Shown one piece after another: positions 6,168 to 11,911 of a stretch of 11,911 bases of DNA. Position numbers and translations under genes: made by a program. The notes beneath the pieces are model-generated. The model did not search any database and was not told the DNA's origin. It saw only the letters and a program-made list of their open reading frames with translations. The DNA comes from JAWXCH01 sp034440595 (GTDB lineage: Bacteria > Planctomycetota > Planctomycetia > Pirellulales > JALHPA01), in NCBI GenBank assembly GCA_034440595.1, contig JAWXCH010000270.1:1-11911 (forward strand), in the 5' to 3' direction. Each line of letters starts with the position of its first letter. The first letter of the stretch is position 1.

Positions 6168-7701
6168 AGGAGACCTCTTCTGAGTGTGCGACTTCCAGTA
6201 ACTTATTCAGTATTCCTTGGTGATCGCTGACATCCCAGGATGCGACAAACTCAAAATCGATGCGGGGAAACGGATCGCCAAAACAATTGCGGCTGGCATC
6301 GGTAATCGCCTTCTCAGCGCGTTGGCAAAAAGCGTTTACCTCGCCTTCCGGCACCGGCAAAACAATGAGCCGACACTTTTCGCCCACGTGCAACAACAAA
6401 TCGTTGTATCGCAGCAGGCAACTAAGAAACGAATCGACATTCTCCATGGGCTGGACGGCTTCGGTCGCAGCGATGTCGACCCGCAGTACGGAGACGCAGG
6501 CTGGACCATTGTGCAAATGCGCCAGGCGATGCAAGTAGCACCGCATGACCTCTGCGGAATCGGCGGATGGCAAAGTGAACGAGAAGGTACTGCCGCGACT
6601 GGCATCGCTATCCAGGCTAATTTCTCCCAGGTTCGCCTCAACCAGTTCCTTGGCAATGCTCAGCCCCAGGCCGAAACCTTTGGTGCTGCTGCGTGTCGAA
6701 TTGCTCAACTGCTCGAATCGTCGAAAGAGTGACTTCTGATCTTTCGTGGTAATGCCAGGGCCATTGTCAGTGATGCTGAATTCGACTCCCTTGGCGTTTG
6801 GTTGTCGGCGGCAGCTCAGTCTTACCTGGCCCGGCTGACCACAGAACTTGATGGCGTTCACCGTCAGGTTGATGAGTACACGACCGGCTTTTTCGGCATC
6901 GCAGTACAAGGTGGGCAAATCTTCTTCAATTTCCCACTCCAACTTGACGTTTCTGGTGGCCGCTTTTCGCTCAATCGCCGGCCTGACATATGCCATAATG
7001 TCGGTCGCCTGGCAGACCTTACGGTAGACGCCCAGCAGACCCGCTTCGAGTCGGCTGACATCCAGCATGTCATCTACCATTGTATTCAGATCGTCGGCTC
7101 GATCTTCAACGACGGTGAGCATCTTCCGTTGTTCGGTACTGATTTCACCAGCGACACCATCCTTGATGAGCGAGACGTATTCTTTGATAACCGTCAGCGG
7201 AGTTCGAAATTCGTGCGAGACATTATCCACGAATTTGTGTGCCGTGTTGTACAACTTCTTGAGCCGCAGATTCTTGCTTTTCAGTAGAGTTTGCGATTCA
7301 GCCACATGCTGTACCAACCTGTATCGCTCGGTGGCGTGATGAATCGAACGGACGAGGTTATCTGTCGTCAATCCGCTTTTGACCAGATAATCTTGCGCAC
7401 CATTCTTCAGTGAGCGTAACGCCAATTCTTCATCATTCCGCTCGGCAATGATGACGATCGGCACAGGCAGCTTCAGGCTTTGAATTCGCGTCAGGCTTTC
7501 AAGCCCTTGCGTACCTGGCAGGCCTAAATCCAGCAGGACAACTTCAAAGCTGACCGCAGACAATGCGCTCTCGGCCTCTTCCAACGAGCCGACCGACACG
7601 ACGACAAATTCTGCGCGACTCGATTCCACGAGCAATTTTTTGATAATTGCCACGTCTTCGAGGTCATCCTCGACTAGCAGTAAGTGCACGGTACTCGACA
7701 T
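6160..7701 (-). CDS. Histidine kinase: receiver-HisKA-HATPase with C-terminal degenerate GGDEF-like domain
   Basis: A 513-residue soluble kinase. ATG 7701 is chosen because CAGGAG lies eight bases upstream; the frame stays open to 7902 but that part overlaps the upstream gene. Domains: receiver (about 5-125; EDD at 11-13, Asp58 in LLDLGLP, Ala86 in place of the usual Thr/Ser, Lys108); HisKA with His163 (VSHEFRTPL); ATPase domain (about 265-380; Asn282 in NLTVNAIKF, DNGPGI at 312-317, GFGLGL at 342-347). Residues about 385-505 resemble a GGDEF fold: RYNDLLLHVGEKCRLIVLP aligns with the region around the GGDEF loop, but the signature is replaced by VGEKC, so diguanylate cyclase activity is not expected. 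The kinase probably autophosphorylates and passes phosphate to the receivers encoded downstream. The input is presumably the N-terminal receiver, since there is no membrane segment. Confidence 0.9.
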   Translation of the reverse strand: MSSTVHLLLVEDDLEDVAIIKKLLVESSRAEFVVVSVGSLEEAESALSAVSFEVVLLDLGLPGTQGLESLTRIQSLKLPVPIVIIAERNDEELALRSLKNGAQDYLVKSGLTTDNLVRSIHHATERYRLVQHVAESQTLLKSKNLRLKKLYNTAHKFVDNVSHEFRTPLTVIKEYVSLIKDGVAGEISTEQRKMLTVVEDRADDLNTMVDDMLDVSRLEAGLLGVYRKVCQATDIMAYVRPAIERKAATRNVKLEWEIEEDLPTLYCDAEKAGRVLINLTVNAIKFCGQPGQVRLSCRRQPNAKGVEFSITDNGPGITTKDQKSLFRRFEQLSNSTRSSTKGFGLGLSIAKELVEANLGEISLDSDASRGSTFSFTLPSADSAEVMRCYLHRLAHLHNGPACVSVLRVDIAATEAVQPMENVDSFLSCLLRYNDLLLHVGEKCRLIVLPVPEGEVNAFCQRAEKAITDASRNCFGDPFPRIDFEFVASWDVSDHQGILNKLLEVAHSEEVSYV

Positions 7702-7771
7702 GACAAAATCTCCTGAAATGGGCATTGGTCCACTGCCGCCGAAAGTCGACCGCATTATGTGCTGCGGCACT

Positions 7772-9001
7772 CTACCTGGTTGTGAGACAGAATTCATCGC
7801 AGATCGAAGGGATAGACAACCGCTGGTTCGATTCCAATTCACTTCGCGCCACCGCCTTGAGGAGAAACTTAAAGTGCGTACCACCGCCCGGTGTTGATTC
7901 AACCCAGATCTGCCCGTTGTGGCGATCGATCACCTTTCTGCAAATGGTCAGGCCGATACCGGATCCATCGTACTTGTCACGGCTATTCAGTCGTTGGAAA
8001 GGCGCAAACACGCTTTGTGTAAACTCTGGCTGAATGCCGATTCCGTTGTCACAGACTCCAAGCAGCCAGTCGTCCCCGATCAGCTCGGCGGTCACTTGAA
8101 TCATCGGTGCGCTGCCGGCGGTGAACTTCAATGCATTGCTTAGCAGGTTCTGATAAAGCTGGCAGAGGAGAGTCGAATTGCCCGTCACAACAGGAAGGGA
8201 GTCGCGCGAGATAACCGCATTCGATTGTTTGATCTGAGCAGCCAGACAGTCGATCGAGTCATCCACACAGGTGTTCAGGTCGACCAACCCCCATTCCAAA
8301 TTCATGTTCTCCGCCTTGGAAAGCGCCAGCAGCGATTGAATCAGATTTTGCATCCGGCTGGCGGCATCCACAATAAAGCGAAAATCCTTACGGGCATCCT
8401 CGTTCAAGGCATCACCGATATTATTGTAAAGTTGCTCGGCAAAGTAATTCACCTTGCGCACCGGTTCCTGCAAGTCATGACTGGCAAAGTAGCTGAATTG
8501 AGCCAGGTCCTCATTGGTTCTCTCCAGCTGTTCTACCGCCTTGGTCAAAGATGACTGCACCAGTGCAAGCTGTCCATTTAGTAGTTCAAGTGCCGTCGCA
8601 CGATTTCGCTCGATCGCGAACTGCAGGGACCGCGCCAGCAATTTTGGTTCGATTTCTTGCTTGAGCAGATAGTCTTGCACGCCATGCTGAAGTAGCTCGA
8701 TAGCCAGGAGCTCATCCTCCCAGTCGGTCACGACGACGATCGGCACGGATGTTGCCATCACAGAAAGTGCCTCAAATGACTCCTTGCTTGTCGAATCCAG
8801 AAGTGAAAGCCCGACGATCGCTACGTCGGCCGTGCGTCGCGAAAGACCGTTGAGCGCTTCGGGCAGGTGCGAGACATGTTGTACGTGGTAGTGCGAGTTG
8901 GACACATCGGACAACGCACGCTTTAGCATCCGCACATCCGCAGGGTCACTCTCGACCAATAGGACTCTGCAGGGTCGACTTGCTGTCGCAAAAGTAATCA
9001 T
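7772..9001 (-). CDS. Histidine kinase with an N-terminal receiver lacking the phospho-acceptor Asp
   Basis: A 409-residue soluble kinase from ATG 9001; an in-frame TTG at 9052 would add 17 residues outside the receiver fold. The N-terminal domain (about 10-130) is receiver-like (LLVESDPADVRML, close to the Rcp1 style), keeps Thr92 and Lys114, but has Gly64 (AIVGLSLLDS) where the phosphorylated Asp belongs. A predicted coiled coil (about 140-170) leads into a HisKA domain with His175 (ASHDLQEPVRKV), the type common in bacteriophytochrome kinases, and an ATPase domain (about 270-385) with Asn289, DNGIGI at 318-323 and GSGIGL at 346-351, all intact. The last 20 residues are an unclassified tail. 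It heads the leftward four-gene unit, 70 bp before the next kinase, which has the same domain order. The pseudo-receiver probably works by protein contact rather than phosphorylation; no sensory domain is visible. Confidence 0.9.
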   Translation of the reverse strand: MITFATASRPCRVLLVESDPADVRMLKRALSDVSNSHYHVQHVSHLPEALNGLSRRTADVAIVGLSLLDSTSKESFEALSVMATSVPIVVVTDWEDELLAIELLQHGVQDYLLKQEIEPKLLARSLQFAIERNRATALELLNGQLALVQSSLTKAVEQLERTNEDLAQFSYFASHDLQEPVRKVNYFAEQLYNNIGDALNEDARKDFRFIVDAASRMQNLIQSLLALSKAENMNLEWGLVDLNTCVDDSIDCLAAQIKQSNAVISRDSLPVVTGNSTLLCQLYQNLLSNALKFTAGSAPMIQVTAELIGDDWLLGVCDNGIGIQPEFTQSVFAPFQRLNSRDKYDGSGIGLTICRKVIDRHNGQIWVESTPGGGTHFKFLLKAVARSELESNQRLSIPSICDEFCLTTR

Positions 9002-9159
9002 GTTGGCCTGGGTGTCACAATTTGGAAGGGTTATCGCGCCTGGCGGTAACAATTCGGGAAGCCCACTTTAGTGTCACGTTTCGAAACCATACCGGTCTCA
9101 CTCTGCAAAATCGTAGTTTGCTCTTGTGGAGCAAAGGGCAGGATTTTCCCGCAATGGCG

Positions 9160-9174
9160 TAGGGAAATCCACTA
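9160..9174. promoter_or_regulatory. Candidate operator in the divergent intergenic region (palindrome, copy 1)
   Basis: TAGGGAAATCCACTA is an imperfect palindrome; its complement, TAGTGGATTTCCCTA, matches the copy at 9996-10010 at 12 of 15 positions (shared pattern TAnnGGATTTCCnTA). It lies 93 bp before ATG 9267 and 159 bp before ATG 9001, so it could act on either direction of the 265-bp divergent region (9002-9266). A related but imperfect stretch, CAGGATTTTCCCGCA, lies just to the left at 9139-9153. A LuxR-type regulator such as the FixJ-like protein nearby would suit an inverted-repeat site; that link is inference. Confidence 0.45.
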
Positions 9175-9266
9175 GGAGTGGGTGTCGCCGCACACCGGCG
9201 AGGCATATGACGTAAGGTTTTTGTAGCGGGACGTGATCAACCTGTGTGTACAAAGGAGAACCAATC

Positions 9267-9689
9267 ATGCATGGGCAAGGCTTGCTTTATCTACCGCGGA
9301 TTCTATGCGTGGACGACGATCCGTGCATAGCAACCGCAATTGAATTGCGTTTGAGAAGTTACGAAGTCGAAGTACACAGTGCCTCCAATTGGCTCGATGG
9401 AGAATGGATGGCGATGGAGGAATTGCCCGACGTGATTATCACCGACATGCGCATGCCACACGGCGGGGGCGATACCCTGGTCGAGTGTTTAAAGGGGCGT
9501 GTTGCAACGGCCGAAATTCCGATCATTGCGCTGACAGGCAGGCCAAATCATGCAGCCAAACGTTGGATGCAAATCCTGGGAGTTCGTCATTACCTGCGAA
9601 AACCGTGTGAAATTGCAGCCTTGATGGCGGCACTTGAGGACTATATCGAGTTGCAGCCAGCTTGCGGCGTGTCTAACCATCTGGCATGA
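9267..9689 (+). CDS. Single-domain response regulator (CheY-like)
   Basis: A 140-residue protein that is essentially one receiver. ATG 9267 is chosen because AAAGGAG (9252-9258) sits eight bases upstream; the in-frame GTG at 9246 lies before that ribosome site. Landmarks are DDD at 16-18, phospho-acceptor Asp60 (ITDMRMPHGGG), Thr90 (ALTGR) and Lys112 (YLRKPC), so it should be phosphorylatable. There is no output domain; the last 20 residues are a short tail. It is transcribed away from the kinase unit, from the region carrying the palindrome at 9160-9174. It is closest in style to the receiver ending at 4394. It probably takes phosphate from one of the neighbouring kinases and acts by binding a partner or as a relay intermediate. 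Confidence 0.92.
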   Translation: MHGQGLLYLPRILCVDDDPCIATAIELRLRSYEVEVHSASNWLDGEWMAMEELPDVIITDMRMPHGGGDTLVECLKGRVATAEIPIIALTGRPNHAAKRWMQILGVRHYLRKPCEIAALMAALEDYIELQPACGVSNHLA

Positions 9690-9925
9690 GAAATCGTCTC
9701 AAGAGCATTGAACACCTCTGTGTCATTTTTAACTTGTTTCTGTGAATATCGCTCTGGCGGTCATGTGGTTCAGCCACGACGCTCCGCGAATCGCCCGGGT
9801 ACTGCACCAACCCCCAATCCTCCGCACTGCCGGGCCTGCAGCGAGATACAACGGAGCTCCAGTTCATCGCCGACTTTGCCGGCTGGTGAGAATGCAAGCC
9901 CGATTTGCGGTAACGCGCAGTGGAC

Positions 9926-9940
9926 TAGGGAATTTTCTCA
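9926..9940. promoter_or_regulatory. Weaker copy of the candidate operator
   Basis: TAGGGAATTTTCTCA matches TAnnGGATTTCCnTA at all but three of the fixed positions and is centred on AATT. It stands exactly 70 bp upstream of the better copy at 9996-10010, which favours a paired-site arrangement, but on its own it could be chance. Confidence 0.25.
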
Positions 9941-9995
9941 CGAAAAGGAACCGGTTTGCGCTTGACGCAAGGCCGTTGGAGGGGGATACCTTAGG

Positions 9996-10010
9996 TAAGG
10001 GATTTCCGTA
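9996..10010. promoter_or_regulatory. Candidate operator upstream of the FixJ-type gene (palindrome, copy 2)
   Basis: TAAGGGATTTCCGTA sits inside the longer imperfect palindrome GTAAGGGATTTCCGTAC (9995-10011), whose arms GTA-GG and CC-TAC pair. It shares TAnnGGATTTCCnTA with the complement of 9160-9174. It lies 112 bp before the TTG start at 10122, a position suited to autoregulation or to activation of a promoter between it and the gene. Confidence 0.5.
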
Positions 10011-10121
10011 CTCCCTGACCTGCTTCCAGCAAACGTCTGTCGGAGAGCCAAGGACAGACGGGTTCGGAACACAATCGGGGAGCACAAAACCATCGTACCA
10101 TCAACGAACAATCAAAAAAGT

Positions 10122-10727
10122 TTGCCACTCGCTGCGGCGACGGTCTTCATTGTCGATGACGATGCAGAAGTACGAAGGGCCGTTTCGTTGCTGATTCGCT
10201 CGGTCGGCCTGGCCGACCACTCTTATGCCTCGGCACAGGAGTTTCTTAAGAACTACGATGCCACGGCTCCAGGTTGTCTGGTGCTGGATATTCGTATGCC
10301 GGGCATGAGTGGCCTGGAACTGCAAAAAGGGTCCAGCGTTGCCCGAGGGCTACCACCTATTATCTTTCTCACCGGTCACGGTGAAATTTCCACAGCGATT
10401 CAAGCGATCCGCGCTGGTGCGATCGATTTCCTTCAAAAGCCATTCAGTCCCCAGGTGTTGTTGGAGCGAATCCGCGAAGCGATCGAACTCGATCTTGAGA
10501 ATCGTCGCAAATGCGTTCTTGCTGACGAACTTCAGGAACGAGTGATTCGCCTTACCGAGCGCGAGCGAGAGATCATGCAGTACCTTGCCCAAGGTATTTC
10601 AACCAAACGTATTGCCGGCAGCCTGGCTATCAGTCCAAAAACAGTGGACAACCATCGCGAAAGCATTCTGGAAAAGATGAACGTGGATAATACCACGCAA
10701 CTGGCCCACCTGATTGCGATTCAATGA
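10122..10727 (+). CDS. FixJ/NarL-type response regulator (receiver plus LuxR helix-turn-helix)
   Basis: A 201-residue transcription factor. Receiver (about 6-125): DDD at 12-14, phospho-acceptor Asp56 (VLDIRMPGMSG), Thr84 (FLTGHG), Lys106 (LQKPFS). LuxR-type DNA-binding domain (about 138-200): LTEREREIMQYLAQG, then KRIAGSLAISPKTVDNHR, the recognition-helix block typical of FixJ. The loop after LELQK is a few residues shorter than usual. No ATG or GTG is available: TTG 10122 is the only ordinary start and has only an A-rich stretch before it. A rarer alternative is ATC 10092, behind GGGGAG. This is the only recognisable DNA-binding output in the island, so it probably receives the signal from the kinases and may bind the palindromes at 9160 and 9996. 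The following PAS gene is 167 bp downstream on the same strand. Confidence 0.9.
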   Translation: MPLAAATVFIVDDDAEVRRAVSLLIRSVGLADHSYASAQEFLKNYDATAPGCLVLDIRMPGMSGLELQKGSSVARGLPPIIFLTGHGEISTAIQAIRAGAIDFLQKPFSPQVLLERIREAIELDLENRRKCVLADELQERVIRLTEREREIMQYLAQGISTKRIAGSLAISPKTVDNHRESILEKMNVDNTTQLAHLIAIQ

Positions 10728-10894
10728 ACGTCACGGCTTTCGCAAGCTACTAGACGGAAACATTGAGCGCAGGGTCATGCGGGAGTCATTGACGAGGCCG
10801 GGCGTTCTGCCCATGATCATTCGCAATGTATGTTTGAATCGAGTGGGGCCGAGTTTATCCGTTCTGGATCAAACCAGAGAGAGAGTGAATTTCC

Positions 10895-11530
10895 ATGGAG
10901 AGTATTGACTGGCCTGCCGCCGTAGTTGCCCATGCGGACGATGCCATCATTGGCAAGAACCTCGCCGGGATCATCCAGTTCTGGAATCCGGCTGCGGAGA
11001 GTCTGTTCGGTTGGACCGCCGCAGAGACGATTGGACAGCATATCTCTATGATCTCATCTGCTGCTCAATCCACCGAATCGGAGATTATCACCGATTGGTT
11101 CGATTGCAATCAGCGACTCATGCAGTGCGAAGTTTCTCGAGTGCACCGCGACGGAACCGAACTTTGCGTCTTGCAATCGAACTCTCCGATCTGCGATCGA
11201 CAAGGGGTAGTAGTTGGTGAGGTATCGATTGCTCATGGTGTCAACTCAAACGATCCGAGCAGCGACGGCGTCCGCCACGACTTCAATAACTCGCTGACCG
11301 CGATCAATATCTATAGCCACTTGCTTTCTAAATCGCTCGGCTCGGATGCTATGTCGCAAAAGCTGTTTAAGGATGTCATCAAGGCCATTGAGCGATTGGC
11401 GGAGATCACGCGACAGCAAATGGAACCAGGCAGTCGAGCCACTCCCACCGCGACGAATCTGTCGCAAATTGACGTGAACAGTGGCAACGGTCATTTGCAT
11501 CCACCTCCTGACGGTCAGCAATCTGATTGA
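10895..11530 (+). CDS. PAS protein with histidine phospho-acceptor helix but no ATPase domain
   Basis: A 211-residue soluble protein. ATG 10895 lies eight bases after a GAGAGAG stretch. Residues about 5-115 are a PAS sensor domain (DDAIIGKNLAGIIQFWNPAAESLFGWTAAE..., then a VHRDGTEL strand pair). Residues about 122-180 form a HisKA-like dimerisation helix pair with His128 in RHDFNNSLTAI, the NtrB-style HDFNN motif. A normal kinase would continue with about 120 residues of ATPase domain with N, G1 and G2 boxes; here the protein ends after a Pro/Gln-rich 30-residue tail, and only 60 bp separate it from the convergent gene. It therefore cannot autophosphorylate by itself. It may be a truncated kinase, a phosphotransfer partner or a dimerising inhibitor; sensing through PAS is likely. 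It probably works with the FixJ-type regulator just upstream. Confidence 0.85.
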   Translation: MESIDWPAAVVAHADDAIIGKNLAGIIQFWNPAAESLFGWTAAETIGQHISMISSAAQSTESEIITDWFDCNQRLMQCEVSRVHRDGTELCVLQSNSPICDRQGVVVGEVSIAHGVNSNDPSSDGVRHDFNNSLTAINIYSHLLSKSLGSDAMSQKLFKDVIKAIERLAEITRQQMEPGSRATPTATNLSQIDVNSGNGHLHPPPDGQQSD

Positions 11531-11590
11531 CAGCGATTCAATGCAACGCTGATTGAGGCTGCCGGGTACGTGGACTGTGGCTGCTTGGAG

Positions 11591-11911
11591 TTAGTCCTCC
11601 AAATGAATGCGCTTGGCAACGTCAGCCAGAATTTGCAGCACCTGTAAAATATCGGCCGGCTTGACCAGGTGGAAAGCAAATCCAGCCGCTGTTGAGCGCT
11701 CTCGATCCCCCTGCCGACCATAGCCAGTCATGGCGATCAGCACGGCATCTTTCAGAATGGGCTGCTGACGCAACTGCACGGCGACTTCCAATCCGGTCAG
11801 CCCTGGCAGTCCAATATCCAGCAGCACGACATGAGGTCGATACTCCAGTGCCATTTCCACGACAGCCGTGCCCTCGAAGGCGGTGCGAACATCATGCCCG
11901 GCCACTTGCAC
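11591..11911 (-). CDS. Receiver domain, 3' end of a CDS running off the right edge
   Basis: The visible 106 residues are the last four fifths of a CheY-like receiver at the C-terminus of a gene that continues beyond the window; the GTG at 11911 is internal, because the acidic pocket and first strand of the receiver are missing. Seen are the phospho-acceptor Asp in VVLLDIGLPGLTG (about residue 32 of the visible part), Thr in AMTGYG and Lys in HLVKPAD; the stop is TAA 11591-11593. Receivers of this style (GHDVRTAFEG, YRPHVVLLDIGLPG, LVKPAD) commonly end hybrid histidine kinases or CheB/CheR-type fusions, so the whole gene may be a hybrid kinase; that is inference. It converges on the PAS gene with a 60-bp gap, in which CAGCG (11531-11535) and CGCTG (11547-11551) could form a weak stem. 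Confidence 0.9.
   Translation of the reverse strand: MQVAGHDVRTAFEGTAVVEMALEYRPHVVLLDIGLPGLTGLEVAVQLRQQPILKDAVLIAMTGYGRQGDRERSTAAGFAFHLVKPADILQVLQILADVAKRIHLED

Larger units (their letters stand above)
9690..10121. other. Long leader or intergenic region before the FixJ-type gene
   Basis: 432 bases with no convincing gene. An open frame from 9742 to 10194 gives an Arg/Ser/Pro-rich product with no protein-like pattern, and it overlaps the FixJ-type gene in another frame, so I treat it as spurious. The region carries two candidate operator copies (9926-9940 and 9996-10010) 70 bp apart, and a weak promoter-like pair, TTGACG (9962-9967) and GATACC (9985-9990) with a 17-base spacer, between them. 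No tRNA-like fold or clear terminator is visible after the gene ending at 9689. Confidence 0.5.

Noticed and set aside
6217..6732. 171-codon and other plus-strand frames across the kinase genes
   Set aside because: They are antisense shadows of the HATPase and GGDEF-like regions, which carry clear motifs on the minus strand.
7702..7902. N-terminal extension of the second kinase up to 7902
   Set aside because: It overlaps the 3' end of the upstream kinase gene, and ATG 7701 has CAGGAG at ideal spacing directly before a normal receiver start.
9742..10194. 150-codon open frame in the gap before the FixJ-type gene
   Set aside because: Product is Arg/Ser/Pro-rich with no domain-like pattern, it has no convincing ribosome site, and it overlaps the clearly coding start of the FixJ-type gene in another frame.

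Overview
The window looks like chromosomal DNA of a planctomycete (Pirellulales-like). That assignment is an inference from moderate GC, the protein style and the dense soluble two-component genes; no rRNA or other taxonomic marker is present. There is no tRNA, rRNA or CRISPR array. The layout has three parts.

Region 1 (1-2006, plus strand) is the end of an operon. The last codons of an unidentified gene (1-90) are followed, with tight coupling, by two related genes (92-973 and 970-1929). Each encodes a short N-terminus, an Asp placed just before a single membrane helix, a long coiled coil and a similar C-terminal domain. This layout recalls the MotB/ExbD/ZorB stator partners, but no family can be assigned without a search.

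Region 2 (2007-4378) is decayed or accessory. A gene of unknown function starting at ATG 2007 is broken twice: by an apparent one-base loss near 2083, and by a complete 915-bp IS5-family element (2670-3584). The element has 16-bp perfect inverted repeats, a TA duplication and a transposase split over two frames that join by a -1 shift at TTTTGGGGGG. Removing the element and one TA restores a continuous reading frame to a stop at 3631-3633. A small orphan hypothetical gene (3881-4378) follows.

Region 3 (4394-11911) is a two-component signalling island. A leftward four-gene unit runs from 9001 to 4394: a REC-HisKA-HATPase kinase whose receiver has lost its phospho-acceptor Asp; a second REC-HisKA-HATPase kinase with a C-terminal domain resembling a degenerate GGDEF; a protein with two complete receivers; and a receiver with a 130-residue unclassified N-terminal extension. 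The last three are joined by two 8-nt start/stop overlaps. Divergently, a single-receiver gene (9267-9689) is followed by a FixJ/NarL-type regulator (10122-10727), the only recognisable DNA-binding output. Next comes a PAS protein that has the HDFNN phospho-acceptor helix but no ATPase domain (10895-11530). A convergent receiver gene runs off the right edge. None of the complete signalling proteins has an obvious membrane segment, so the set is predicted to be cytoplasmic and to work as a phosphorelay network.

A palindrome of the form TAnnGGATTTCCnTA occurs in the divergent region (9160-9174) and upstream of the FixJ gene (9996-10010), with a weaker copy at 9926-9940. It is a candidate operator for the FixJ-type regulator.
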